Shown here in pieces: positions 51,323-59,789 of a stretch of 64,000 nucleotides of DNA; position 1 is the first letter of the stretch, and each line of letters opens with the position of its first letter. The position numbers and the translations under genes were made by a program. Under the pieces are notes generated by a model that did not search any database, was not told where the DNA came from, and was given only the letters and a program-made list of their open reading frames with translations. This stretch comes from CAYPEL01 sp036479985. Lineage in GTDB: Bacteria > Pseudomonadota > Gammaproteobacteria > DSM-19610. The stretch spans positions 310,001-374,000 of the forward strand of contig CBDDAF010000003.1 in NCBI GenBank assembly GCA_965224815.1, given 5' to 3'.

Positions 51323-53127
51323 ATCTCAATCAAAGTCTCATCCGGGTTTACACTGTCACCTTTTTCTACATGCACCGCTGCTACAGTTCCGGATATTGGC
51401 GCTTGAATTTCGGTTTCCATTTTCATTGCTTCAGTGACCAGTACAGGGTCACCGGCTTTCACACTAGCGCCGGTTTCAACCAGAACTTCTACCACAGCTC
51501 CAGGCATGGTCGTGGTGACATCGCCCGGTTTGCTGGCCTTGGGTCGTTTGCTGCCTTTGACAGAAGTGTGAGCTGCATCGGTACCTTCTTCCAGTTCGGT
51601 CAGTGTTTCGACCAAAATTTCTTCAGGAACCCCATCAATAGCGAGATAGAAGGGGCGTTCTTCCTGGGTGCGATGGCCAGTCCCGGTAACTTGTATATGG
51701 TAGGTTTCACCGTGCAGGGTGACATTAAATTCAGTAGGGCGTGGCCTGCTTTTGCTGCCCTCGGTGAAAGGTTGCAAGGGTTCCGGCACCAGTGAATTTG
51801 ACGCGCGCTGTTCCAGGAAATCCCGGCCGACATCCGGGAACATGGCATAAATAAGTACGTCTTCTTCATTATTAGCCAGCTCACCAATGTCGGCACGTAA
51901 CGTTTTCATTTCATTTTTTAACAAATCAGCCGGGCGAACATCGATGACACTTTCGTTACCAATCGCTTGTTGCCGGACGGAAGCATTGACAGTCCCCGGG
52001 GCTTGTCCATAACGCCCCTGTAAATACAATTTAACTTCGTTACTGATAGTTTTGTAGCGATCGCCGGTTAGGACATTCAAGACGGCTTGCGCGCCGACAA
52101 TTTGTGAAGTAGGTGTGACCAGGGGCGGATACCCCAGATCCTTGCGTACGCGTGGAATTTCCTTGAAGACTTCTTCCATTTTATCCAGCGCGCCTTGTTC
52201 GCGTAACTGGGAATACAAATTTGAAATCATGCCGCCGGGTACCTGGAAAACTTGTACCCGGGTATCGAGACCGGTCATATCGCTTTCAAACTGGTGATAT
52301 TTTTTGCGCACTTCGCGGAAATAAAAACCGATTTCCTGCAGGGCTTCAAGATCCAGTTCAGAATCGTAATCTGTGTTCTTGAGTGCAGCAACCATGCTTT
52401 CAGTGGGCGGATGACTTGCGCCGCCTGAGAAAGAGGAGATGGCTGTATCAATGTGTCTGCAACCATTCTCAATGGCTTTGAGTTGACACATCTCAGCGGT
52501 ACCTGCGGTTGCGTGCGTGTGTAAATGCAGGGGGATATCAACTGCTTCGTTCAACTTTTCAAACAGGTTGGCAGTCACGAAGGGGGTTAGTAAACCTGCC
52601 ATATCCTTTATCGCGATACTGTCACAACCAAGCCTGACAAGCTCCTGCGCCATATCGGTAAATTGTGCAATGCCATGAACTGGGCTGGTGGTGTAACAAA
52701 TGGTGCCTTGGGCATGTTTACCAGAATTTTTAACGGCTTTAATGGCCGTTTCAAGATTGCGCGTATCATTCAAAGCATCGAAAATACGAAATACGTCCAT
52801 GCCATTTTCTGCCGCCTTGTCAACAAAGGCGGTGACCACGTCATCCGAGTAATGCCGGTAACCCAGCAGGTTCTGGCCACGCAGCAACATTTGCAGTCGT
52901 GTGTTAGGCAAGGCTTGACGTAATTTGCGCAGCCGTTCCCAGGGATCTTCTTTCAGAAAACGCAGGCAGGCATCGAAAGTCGCGCCACCCCAGACTTCAA
53001 GTGACCAGTAACCGATCTGATCCAGACGATCACATATCGGTAGCATGTCGTCTGTGCGCATGCGGGTGGCGATCAGCGATTGGTGTGCGTCGCGGAGGAT
53101 GACGTCGGTTATTTCGACTTTGCTCAT
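51310..53127 (-). CDS. Pyruvate carboxylase subunit B (OadA-like carboxyltransferase with biotin domain)
   Basis: A 605-residue protein. The N-terminal carboxyltransferase TIM barrel ('DVILRDAHQSLIATRMRTDD', 'IKDMAGLLTP' with the carbamylated Lys, 'LHTHATAGTAEMCQLKAIEN') is followed by a conserved PYC/OadA domain and a Pro/Ala-free linker. The C-terminal biotinyl domain has 'TEAMKMETEI', with biotin on Lys569. Automatic annotation tends to call this oxaloacetate decarboxylase alpha. There is no OadB/OadG sodium pump here, and the gene is 190 bases downstream of a biotin carboxylase, so a two-subunit pyruvate carboxylase (oxaloacetate replenishment) is more likely. The start is the ATG at 53127; a TTG two codons earlier is less likely. 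Confidence 0.88.
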   Translation of the reverse strand: MSKVEITDVILRDAHQSLIATRMRTDDMLPICDRLDQIGYWSLEVWGGATFDACLRFLKEDPWERLRKLRQALPNTRLQMLLRGQNLLGYRHYSDDVVTAFVDKAAENGMDVFRIFDALNDTRNLETAIKAVKNSGKHAQGTICYTTSPVHGIAQFTDMAQELVRLGCDSIAIKDMAGLLTPFVTANLFEKLNEAVDIPLHLHTHATAGTAEMCQLKAIENGCRHIDTAISSFSGGASHPPTESMVAALKNTDYDSELDLEALQEIGFYFREVRKKYHQFESDMTGLDTRVQVFQVPGGMISNLYSQLREQGALDKMEEVFKEIPRVRKDLGYPPLVTPTSQIVGAQAVLNVLTGDRYKTISNEVKLYLQGRYGQAPGTVNASVRQQAIGNESVIDVRPADLLKNEMKTLRADIGELANNEEDVLIYAMFPDVGRDFLEQRASNSLVPEPLQPFTEGSKSRPRPTEFNVTLHGETYHIQVTGTGHRTQEERPFYLAIDGVPEEILVETLTELEEGTDAAHTSVKGSKRPKASKPGDVTTTMPGAVVEVLVETGASVKAGDPVLVTEAMKMETEIQAPISGTVAAVHVEKGDSVNPDETLIEIQEN

Positions 53128-53178
53128 GAGCAATTGCCTTTATTATTAGCTACGGAACACATTCTAATTAGCGGGAAT

Positions 53179-53243
53179 CTGTAGGAGCGGCTTTAGCCGC
53201 GATGGGCACCGCAACCCCATCGCGGCTAAAGCCGCTCCTACAG
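53179..53243. repeat. Palindromic repeat copy 11 (CTTTAG/CTAAAG subtype)
   Basis: The left flank is a short arm (TTCTAATTAGCGGGAAT). The right flank is a long arm (TTTGCATTGTTTACAATAAC) ending CATCAGAGGCTCCCTAAG. It lies between the two carboxylase subunit genes. Confidence 0.95.
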
Positions 53244-53316
53244 CATTTGCATTGTTTACAATAACAAAATTTACGACACATCAGAGGCTCCCTAAGTTTA
53301 TACTATCCCAAAAAGG

Positions 53317-54735
53317 CTAGAGTCCCGAATAGGCTGCCATCGCAGCGGCCACCACTGCCGCAAGTTCGCGGGTGGGGCGGCTGGTTTTGTAATTTACAAG
53401 TTCGGGGTGATCTTCGACGAAACCGGTGTCGAATTTTCCTTCACGGAATTCATCTGCACCGAGGGTTTCAAGGTAATAGGGTATGGTGGTTTTGACACCA
53501 TAAACACCAATATCATTTAAGGCCCGTTCGGCACGCCGTAAAAGTTGTGGCCAGTCCAGTGCCCAAACTATTAACTTGACGCACATGGAATCGTAATAGG
53601 GTGGTACGGTATAGCCACTATAGATAGCGCCGTCGGTGCGAACGCCCGGGCCACCCGGTGAAAAATAGCGGGTAATGCGGCCAAAGCTGGGAAGAAAATC
53701 ATTTTTCGGATCTTCGGCATTAATGCGGAATTCCATGGCAAAACCACGGCGCTGGATGTCTTCTTGCTTAAAGCTTAAGGGTTGACCATCAGCAATCCGG
53801 AATTGTTCCTGGACGATATCTATACCAGTGATCGCTTCTGAGACGGTGTGTTCGACCTGCAGCCGGGTGTTCATTTCCATGAAATAAAAATTATCATTTT
53901 CATCCAGCAGAAACTCGACCGTACCGGCATTTTCATAGCCCACAGATTTGGCAGCCTTAACAGCATAGTCACCAATCATTTGGCGTTGCTCTTCACTGAG
54001 TTGGGGTGAAGGGGCAATTTCAATAAGTTTTTGATGCCGGCGCTGAATGGAACAATCCCGTTCAAACAGGTGGACGGCATTGCCGTGCGAGTCGGCCAGA
54101 ATTTGCACTTCAATATGCCGAGGCCGATCGATGCATTTTTCGAGAAAGACATCGGCACTGCCAAAGGCTTTTTTGGCTTCGGAAATAACGCGTGGGTAAT
54201 TCCGCCGCAACTCCAGTTCATTATCACAACGCCGAATACCCCGGCCACCACCGCCCGATGTTGCCTTTAACATGACCGGATAACCGACTGAAGCACCTAG
54301 TGTGAGTGCTTCATCTATATTGGCAAGGTTGCCATCACCACCGGGTACCACGGGAACTCCGGCTTGTTGCATCGAATGCCGGGCTTCAACCTTGTTGCCC
54401 ATGCTTAGAATAACCTCGGGGGAGGGGCCGATAAAACGTATGCCCCGGCGCTTACAGATACTCGCCAGTTCAGGGTTTTCGGACAGAAATCCATAGCCAG
54501 GATGGAGCGCATCACATCCTGTTGCGACGGCCAGGTTGACGATACGGTGGGCATTCAGATAACCGGCTAGCGGATCTTGGCCGATGTTGTACGCTTCGCT
54601 GGCCTTTTTTACATGCAGCGCATGGCGATCAGCATCGGCATAAATGGCAACCGATTCAATACCGGCTTCGGTACAAGCTCGAACGATTCGAACGGCAATT
54701 TCGCCCCGGTTAGCTATCAGTATCTTTCGTATCAA
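53317..54735 (-). CDS. Pyruvate carboxylase subunit A (biotin carboxylase)
   Basis: A 472-residue ATP-grasp enzyme that carboxylates biotin on the partner subunit. 'MIRKILIANRGEIAVRIVRA' is the family opening. The glycine loop 'GGGGRGIR' is at 161-168. 'EKCIDRPRHIEVQIL' and 'FYFMEMNTRLQVEHTVSEAI' carry catalytic residues. It is close in sequence to AccC but is paired with an OadA-like gene on the same strand and has a C-terminal extension past the usual AccC end (about 450 aa), so it is better read as the pyruvate carboxylase A subunit. Confidence 0.88.
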   Translation of the reverse strand: MIRKILIANRGEIAVRIVRACTEAGIESVAIYADADRHALHVKKASEAYNIGQDPLAGYLNAHRIVNLAVATGCDALHPGYGFLSENPELASICKRRGIRFIGPSPEVILSMGNKVEARHSMQQAGVPVVPGGDGNLANIDEALTLGASVGYPVMLKATSGGGGRGIRRCDNELELRRNYPRVISEAKKAFGSADVFLEKCIDRPRHIEVQILADSHGNAVHLFERDCSIQRRHQKLIEIAPSPQLSEEQRQMIGDYAVKAAKSVGYENAGTVEFLLDENDNFYFMEMNTRLQVEHTVSEAITGIDIVQEQFRIADGQPLSFKQEDIQRRGFAMEFRINAEDPKNDFLPSFGRITRYFSPGGPGVRTDGAIYSGYTVPPYYDSMCVKLIVWALDWPQLLRRAERALNDIGVYGVKTTIPYYLETLGADEFREGKFDTGFVEDHPELVNYKTSRPTRELAAVVAAAMAAYSGL

Positions 54736-54761
54736 AAGGTGGCCTGCTAATGTGTGAGAAC

Positions 54762-54824
54762 CTGTAGGAGCGGCTTTAGCCGCGATGAATCAAACACCCA
54801 TCGCGGCTAAAGCCGCTCCTACAG
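54762..54824. repeat. Palindromic repeat copy 12 (CTTTAG/CTAAAG subtype)
   Basis: The left flank is a decayed short arm (CTGCTAATGTGTGAGAA). The right flank is a long arm (AAGGTTCACTATGACAAATA) with outer end ATTAATCAACGCTTCTTC. It sits between the divergent carboxylase and yceD genes and stops about 20 bases before the yceD -35. Confidence 0.94.
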
Positions 54825-54899
54825 AATCTGTAAGGTTCACTATGACAAATAGTATATATTAATCAACGCTTCTTCTGGTAGAAAAACAAACTACTGGCT

Positions 54900-54929
54900 T
54901 TGACAGCCATACCCAAAGCAACCTATAAT
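54900..54929 (+). promoter_or_regulatory. Consensus sigma-70 promoter giving a near-leaderless yceD mRNA
   Basis: TTGACA (54900-54905) and TATAAT (54924-54929), both perfect, are 18 bases apart. The yceD ATG begins 9 bases after the -10. The transcription start would therefore fall at or within about 3 bases of the start codon. No Shine-Dalgarno sequence precedes the ATG. Confidence 0.8.
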
Positions 54930-54938
54930 TAGCCGGTT

Positions 54939-55442
54939 ATGTTGGAACGATTGCCCGATCAATTCGAGCCCGTGGGACTTGCCGAGGCCGGGCGCGACTT
55001 TCGTGGCGAGGTCGCAATTGAGGCATTGCACCGGCTGGCAGACTATCTGGCGCAGTCTACAGGACAATTAGCCGTAGAATTGTCGTTCAAGATAGACGAG
55101 CGACTAGTCAGGGTGTTGACCGGTAAACTGGAAGGCCAACTGGATCTGATTTGCCAACGTTGCCTGGATAAAATGGATTTTCCGCTGAATCTGCAATTTC
55201 AGCTAGGTATTGTCTGCTCAGAAGCAGAAGCGGATGAATTACCCGAAGGCTATGAAATATTACTGGTAGATGGTGATCCAATCGCCCTGAGCCAGATTAT
55301 AGAAGATGAAATTATTCTGGCACTGCCGATTATTTCGAAACATGATGACGCAGTGCAATGCAAGGGATCTGCAGTAACCCATAAACCGGAATCGCAAAAG
55401 GACAATCCATTTGCGGTTCTAAAACAATTGAACACAAAATAA
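54939..55442 (+). CDS. yceD: 23S rRNA accumulation protein YceD (DUF177)
   Basis: A 167-residue cytosolic protein, required in E. coli for normal 23S rRNA levels. Family marks are 'RLVRVLTGKLEGQLDLICQR' with the Cys pair of 'CQRCLDKMDFPL', the acidic middle ('EAEADELPEGYEILLVDGDP') and 'EDEIILALPIISKHDDAVQC'. Followed after 19 bases by rpmF, the conserved pairing. The promoter directly upstream would give a leaderless mRNA. Confidence 0.95.
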   Translation: MLERLPDQFEPVGLAEAGRDFRGEVAIEALHRLADYLAQSTGQLAVELSFKIDERLVRVLTGKLEGQLDLICQRCLDKMDFPLNLQFQLGIVCSEAEADELPEGYEILLVDGDPIALSQIIEDEIILALPIISKHDDAVQCKGSAVTHKPESQKDNPFAVLKQLNTK

Positions 55443-55461
55443 GTAGTGCAGGAGAAATAGT

Positions 55462-55641
55462 ATGGCCGTACAGAAAAGCCGCAAAACCCCTTCGAGACGC
55501 GGCATGCGTCGTTCGCATGACAGTTTGAAAGGTAAAACTTTGTCGGTTGAGCCAACGACGGGTGAAACACACTTACGTCATCACATTAGTCCTGATGGTT
55601 ATTACCGCGGGAAAAAAGTGATCAGCAAGGATCTTGATTAG
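55462..55641 (+). CDS. rpmF: Large-subunit ribosomal protein bL32
   Basis: A 59-residue basic protein of the 50S subunit. The opening 'MAVQKSRKTPSRRGMRRSHD' is diagnostic for bL32, and it has no zinc-binding cysteines, as usual in this group. GGAG lies about 9 bases before the ATG. It is part of the yceD-rpmF-plsX-fab transcript; 92 bases separate it from plsX. Confidence 0.98.
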   Translation: MAVQKSRKTPSRRGMRRSHDSLKGKTLSVEPTTGETHLRHHISPDGYYRGKKVISKDLD

Positions 55642-55705
55642 TATCTGGCCGGGTTCAAACTCTGTGAGCCCCAATTAATTGCCTCCCGTCACACTATGCT
55701 ACGTA

Positions 55706-55723
55706 ACCGCGCCAACGCGCGGT
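55706..55723 (+). promoter_or_regulatory. Hairpin just upstream of plsX
   Basis: Perfect arms ACCGCGC and GCGCGGT (7 bp) around CAAC end 10 bases before the plsX ATG. They occupy the place of a Shine-Dalgarno sequence, and none other is visible. It may limit plsX translation or be a weak terminator (followed by CTATCCTTTT). Confidence 0.55.
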
Positions 55724-55733
55724 CTATCCTTTT

Positions 55734-56762
55734 ATGAGTAAACCACTGGTTATAGCATTGGATGCCATGGGTGGTGATGAAGGGCCAGCGAGCGTGGTAC
55801 CAGCGGCGATTCGAATTCTCAGTAAACGTAATGACATAAAGCTCATTCTGGTCGGTGATCAAACTGTGTTGAATAAACATCTGGGTAGTAGCCGAACCCA
55901 GTATGGCGACCGGCTTGAGATTCAGCATGCCAGCCAGAAAGTTGAAATGGACGAATTACCTTCACGCGCCTTGCGTTCAAAAAAAGACTCCTCCATGCGG
56001 GTTGCTATCAATCTGGTCAAGGAAGGCCGGGCCGATGCCTGTGTCAGTGCTGGTAATACCGGCGCATTAATGGCAACGGGGCGTTATGTTTTGAAGACAC
56101 TACCGGGCATTGATCGTCCTGCCATTTGTACTTCACTTCCTACCATGACCGGACACACCTGGATGCTGGATCTTGGCGCTAATCTGGATAGTACAGCTGA
56201 GCATCTTTTCCAGTTTGCGGTAATGGGTTCCGTCCTCGCCGAAGCGGTTGATCAAAATGCCGCACCGAAAGTCGGTTTGCTGAATGTCGGCGAAGAGGAA
56301 ACCAAGGGTAACGAGACCGTCAAAACAGCTTCTGCAATGCTTGTATCTACAGAGCTGAATTACATTGGGTATGTTGAAGGCGATGACGTCTATAAAGGCA
56401 CGGCGGATGTGATAGTCTGTGATGGCTTTGTCGGCAATGTATCGCTGAAAACGGGTGAAGGCGTTGCTAAAATGATTGCTTATTTCATCAAGGCCGAATT
56501 TTCGCGTAATTTACTCACCAAGCTGGCAGCTATAGTCGCTATGCCGGTGCTTAACGCTTTTCGCCGGCGTATTGATCCGCGCCGTTATAATGGGGCGAGT
56601 TTATTAGGACTAAGAGGAACAGTGATCAAGAGCCATGGCAGCGCAGATGCACTATCGTTTGCGACAGCAATTGAGGTTGCGGCCAGTGTCGTTAAACAAT
56701 CTGTACCTGAACGCATTAGCAAACAATTATCACACTTGCTAACAGAGAGGCAGGCAGTTTGA
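55734..56762 (+). CDS. plsX: Phosphate acyltransferase PlsX
   Basis: A 342-residue peripheral membrane enzyme that turns acyl-ACP into acyl-phosphate, feeding phospholipid synthesis. 'IALDAMGGDEGPASVVPAAI' is the opening signature, and 'VSAGNTGALMATGRYVLKTL' and 'DVIVCDGFVGNVSLKTGEGV' follow. The length fits E. coli PlsX (356 aa). Its TGA overlaps the TTG start of fabH by 3 bases. First of the fatty-acid genes after rpmF. Confidence 0.97.
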   Translation: MSKPLVIALDAMGGDEGPASVVPAAIRILSKRNDIKLILVGDQTVLNKHLGSSRTQYGDRLEIQHASQKVEMDELPSRALRSKKDSSMRVAINLVKEGRADACVSAGNTGALMATGRYVLKTLPGIDRPAICTSLPTMTGHTWMLDLGANLDSTAEHLFQFAVMGSVLAEAVDQNAAPKVGLLNVGEEETKGNETVKTASAMLVSTELNYIGYVEGDDVYKGTADVIVCDGFVGNVSLKTGEGVAKMIAYFIKAEFSRNLLTKLAAIVAMPVLNAFRRRIDPRRYNGASLLGLRGTVIKSHGSADALSFATAIEVAASVVKQSVPERISKQLSHLLTERQAV

Positions 56763-57727
56763 TTTATTCAAAAATTACCGGCACCGGCAGTTATCTCCCA
56801 GAAAAAGCACTTAGCAACTATGATCTGGAAAAGATTGTTGATACCACGCATCAATGGATTCACGATCGCACTGGTATCAACAAACGACATATTGCTGCTG
56901 AGGGTCAGAGCACTGTTGATCTTGCAGAACAGGCTGCGCGCAGGGCATTAGACGCTGCGGGTAAAACAGCGCAGGATATAGACCTTATTATTGTCGCTAC
57001 CACTACGCCTGACCGGGTATTTCCAAGCACCGCCTGTCTGCTGCAAAAAAATCTTGACCGGCACGGTTGCACAGCCTTTGATATCCAGGCTGTCTGCACA
57101 GGATTTGTTTACGCGATGGGTGTGGCCGATAAATTTATCAAGACGGGTACTTCAAAATGTGCGCTGGTTGTTGGGGCTGAAGTATTAAGCCGCATGCTCG
57201 ACTGGACGGATCGGACTACCTGCGTATTATTTGGCGATGGTGCCGGTGCTGTCATTCTCGAGCCAAGTGATGAGCCGGGGATAATGTCTACACATTTACA
57301 TGCAGACGGTGCTTATGAGCATTTGTTGACAGTTCCAGGTGGTGTTGGACAGGGTTACGAATCACTAGATGGCAGTGACCGTTTTGTCCAGATGAAAGGC
57401 AATGAAGTTTTCAAAATGGCCGTCAATACACTGGGCCGGATTGTTGATGAAACGCTTGAAGCCAATGATCTCAGTAAATCTGATATTGACTGGTTAATTC
57501 CACACCAGGCAAATATTCGTATCATTCAGGCCACGGCTAAAAAATTGAAAATGTCGATGGATCATGTGGTGGTAACCGTGGATGAGCACGGTAATACTTC
57601 CAGTGCTTCGGTGCCTCTTGCGCTGGATACAGCCGTTCGCGATGGTCGTATCAAACGCGGCGAAACCCTGATGATAGAAGCCTTTGGTGGTGGATTCACC
57701 TGGGGTTCTGCGTTGCTCAAATATTGA
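56759..57727 (+). CDS. fabH: Beta-ketoacyl-ACP synthase III
   Basis: A 322-residue cytosolic enzyme that starts fatty-acid chains by joining acetyl-CoA to malonyl-ACP. The catalytic triad is visible: Cys113 ('AVCTGFVYA'), His249 ('IPHQANIRI') and Asn279 ('HGNTSSAS'). The length is typical (317 aa in E. coli). The start is a TTG overlapping the plsX stop with GAGAGG upstream. Its stop TGA belongs to TGATTAATTCGTGCATCTTG, which matches the long arm of repeat copy 13. Confidence 0.97.
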   Translation: MIYSKITGTGSYLPEKALSNYDLEKIVDTTHQWIHDRTGINKRHIAAEGQSTVDLAEQAARRALDAAGKTAQDIDLIIVATTTPDRVFPSTACLLQKNLDRHGCTAFDIQAVCTGFVYAMGVADKFIKTGTSKCALVVGAEVLSRMLDWTDRTTCVLFGDGAGAVILEPSDEPGIMSTHLHADGAYEHLLTVPGGVGQGYESLDGSDRFVQMKGNEVFKMAVNTLGRIVDETLEANDLSKSDIDWLIPHQANIRIIQATAKKLKMSMDHVVVTVDEHGNTSSASVPLALDTAVRDGRIKRGETLMIEAFGGGFTWGSALLKY

Positions 57728-57753
57728 TTAATTCGTGCATCTTGTACCAATCC

Positions 57754-57818
57754 TGCAGGAGCGGCTTTAGCCGCGATAGGATTCCGGTGCGTTCATCGCG
57801 GCTAAAGCCGCTCCTACA
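57754..57818. repeat. Palindromic repeat copy 13, inside the fab operon (CTTTAG/CTAAAG subtype)
   Basis: Core with one mismatch (TGCAGGA against TCCTACA). The left flank is the long arm, beginning at the fabH stop. The right flank is the short arm (TTCTCGCTAATTAATCAAAG). The element takes up nearly all of the 127-base fabH-fabD gap. Confidence 0.94.
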
Positions 57819-57854
57819 AATTCTCGCTAATTAATCAAAGATCAATTAATTAAC

Positions 57855-58823
57855 ATGTCAGAAAAAATCATTGACCGACTTGCAATGGTATTTCCAGGCC
57901 AGGGCTCACAATCTGTGGGTATGCTGGGTGATATGGTTGATGCCAATCCATCCATCAAGAAAACGTTTTCTGAGGCGTCCAATGTACTCGGATACGATCT
58001 TTGGGATAGGGTGCAACAAGGTCCGGAAGACTTATTAAACCAAACGGCTTGTACGCAACCGGCCATGTTGACAGCAGGTGTTGCAGTCTGGCGTTGTTGG
58101 ACTGCACAAACCGATTGCAGACCATCGGTGCTAGCGGGGCATAGCCTGGGTGAATATACGGCACTGGTTTGTGCAAATGCCATGAGCTTTTCTGATGCAG
58201 TAGGACTGGTTGAAAAACGTGGCCATGAAATGCAAAAAGCTGTGCCTGAAGGCAGTGGTGCGATGGCGGCAATACTTGGATTGAGTGATGAACAGGTGAT
58301 CACCTGTTGTGAGCAAGCCGCGCAAGGTGAAGTCGTTGCCGCTGTTAATTTTAATTCTCCTGGCCAGGTTGTTATTGCTGGTAATGTAAAGGCTGTCGAA
58401 CGTGCCATGGTTCAATGCAAATCAGCGGGAGCAAAACGCGCATTGCCCATCCCTGTTTCTGTACCTTCGCATTGTGAATTAATGCGCACAGCGGCTGAGC
58501 AATTTACTGATACGCTGAATAGTATTGATTTTAAAGTGCCAGAAATACCAGTCATCCATAATGCTGACGTCGAGGTACATCAGACGGTAGACGCGATACG
58601 GTCTGCTTTATCACAACAACTTTATAGTCCGGTGCGCTGGGTGGATACCATCCAGGCCATGAGTAGCCGTGGAATTGATACTCTCCTGGAAATGGGGCCA
58701 GGAAAAGTCCTCGCCGGCTTGAATAAACGCATTGATAAAACGCAGACAGCAATAGCAGTGAATAATGCAGCGGGTCTACAGAAAGCGCTTGATGCTGTCA
58801 CTAAACTACCTACTACTGAATAG
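57855..58823 (+). CDS. fabD: Malonyl CoA-ACP transacylase
   Basis: A 322-residue cytosolic enzyme that loads malonyl groups on acyl carrier protein. The nucleophile Ser97 is in 'GHSLGEYTA', and His205 in 'VPSHCELM' completes the active site. 'FPGQGSQSVGML' is the opening oxyanion motif. The ribosome-binding site is weak (repeat copy 13 lies upstream). The gap to fabG is only 12 bases. Confidence 0.97.
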   Translation: MSEKIIDRLAMVFPGQGSQSVGMLGDMVDANPSIKKTFSEASNVLGYDLWDRVQQGPEDLLNQTACTQPAMLTAGVAVWRCWTAQTDCRPSVLAGHSLGEYTALVCANAMSFSDAVGLVEKRGHEMQKAVPEGSGAMAAILGLSDEQVITCCEQAAQGEVVAAVNFNSPGQVVIAGNVKAVERAMVQCKSAGAKRALPIPVSVPSHCELMRTAAEQFTDTLNSIDFKVPEIPVIHNADVEVHQTVDAIRSALSQQLYSPVRWVDTIQAMSSRGIDTLLEMGPGKVLAGLNKRIDKTQTAIAVNNAAGLQKALDAVTKLPTTE

Positions 58824-58835
58824 GGAACCACGCTA

Positions 58836-59579
58836 ATGTCGCTTGAAAAACAAATCGCCCTGGTAACTGGTGCTAGCCGGGGAATAGGCCAGGCAATAGC
58901 GTATGAATTGGGACAGCAAGGTGCGACTGTCATTGGAACTGCTACCAGTGAAGCGGGCGCTAATGCAATCGGTGATAGCTTGAAAAAGGCGGGTATTGAA
59001 GGCGCTGGTATGGTCCTCGACGTGAGTCAACCTGAATCAATCGATGCGCTGATGAGTGCAATGAAAAAAGATTTTGCACCACCTTCGATCCTGATTAATA
59101 ACGCCGGTATTACCCGTGATAATTTACTGGTGCGTATGAAAGAAGAAGAATGGGATGCGGTCATTAATACCAATCTGGGATCGATATTCCGTTTAAGTAA
59201 AGCCTGTTTGCGCAGTATGATGAAAGCCAAACATGGGCGTATTGTCAGTATTGCCTCGGTCGTAGGTGCGACCGGTAATCCGGGACAGGCAAATTATGCC
59301 GCTGCCAAGGCAGGGCTGGTTGGCTTCAGTAAATCCCTGGCACAGGAAATTGGCTCCAGAGGTATTACCGTCAATGTTATCGCGCCAGGCTTTATAGATA
59401 CGGATATGACACGGGGGTTACCGGATGATCAACGTCAGGCGCTGATCGATAAAATACCGGTCGGGCGGCTCGGACAAGTGTCTGATATTGCAAAAGCGAC
59501 GGCATTTTTATGTTCTGATGATGCAGGCTATATCACGGGCGAAACGATGCACATCAATGGCGGCATGTACATGTCATGA
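58836..59579 (+). CDS. fabG: 3-oxoacyl-ACP reductase
   Basis: A 247-residue NADPH-dependent short-chain dehydrogenase for the first reduction of chain elongation. The cofactor motif 'TGASRGIG' is at 11-18. The catalytic residues Ser141, Tyr154 and Lys158 are in place ('ASVVGATGNPGQANYAAAKA'). The length fits E. coli FabG (244 aa). AGGGAA upstream is a fair ribosome-binding site. Confidence 0.98.
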   Translation: MSLEKQIALVTGASRGIGQAIAYELGQQGATVIGTATSEAGANAIGDSLKKAGIEGAGMVLDVSQPESIDALMSAMKKDFAPPSILINNAGITRDNLLVRMKEEEWDAVINTNLGSIFRLSKACLRSMMKAKHGRIVSIASVVGATGNPGQANYAAAKAGLVGFSKSLAQEIGSRGITVNVIAPGFIDTDMTRGLPDDQRQALIDKIPVGRLGQVSDIAKATAFLCSDDAGYITGETMHINGGMYMS

Positions 59580-59736
59580 TGCATATTCTTGAAAATACAT
59601 TAAGTATTAATCCTAATATATTGTTTACTTAAAATATCATCTTTGGTACTGTTTACGTCTTACGAAATTGTGACATTGCGTATGAATCGGAATCAAGAGA
59701 ATTTGACGCTGGCTGGCGTGGGCAGAGTCTTTTCAC

Positions 59737-59742
59737 TACAAT
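59737..59742 (+). promoter_or_regulatory. Possible -10 of an acpP promoter
   Basis: TACAAT, 48 bases before acpP, with only a weak -35 (TGGCGT) 17 bases upstream. The 210-base gap between fabG and acpP otherwise shows no gene, and acpP is commonly expressed from its own promoter. Confidence 0.35.
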
Positions 59743-59789
59743 ACGCGCGCAGTGTGTTATTGCGACTGAAATGTGAGGACTAACCTATT

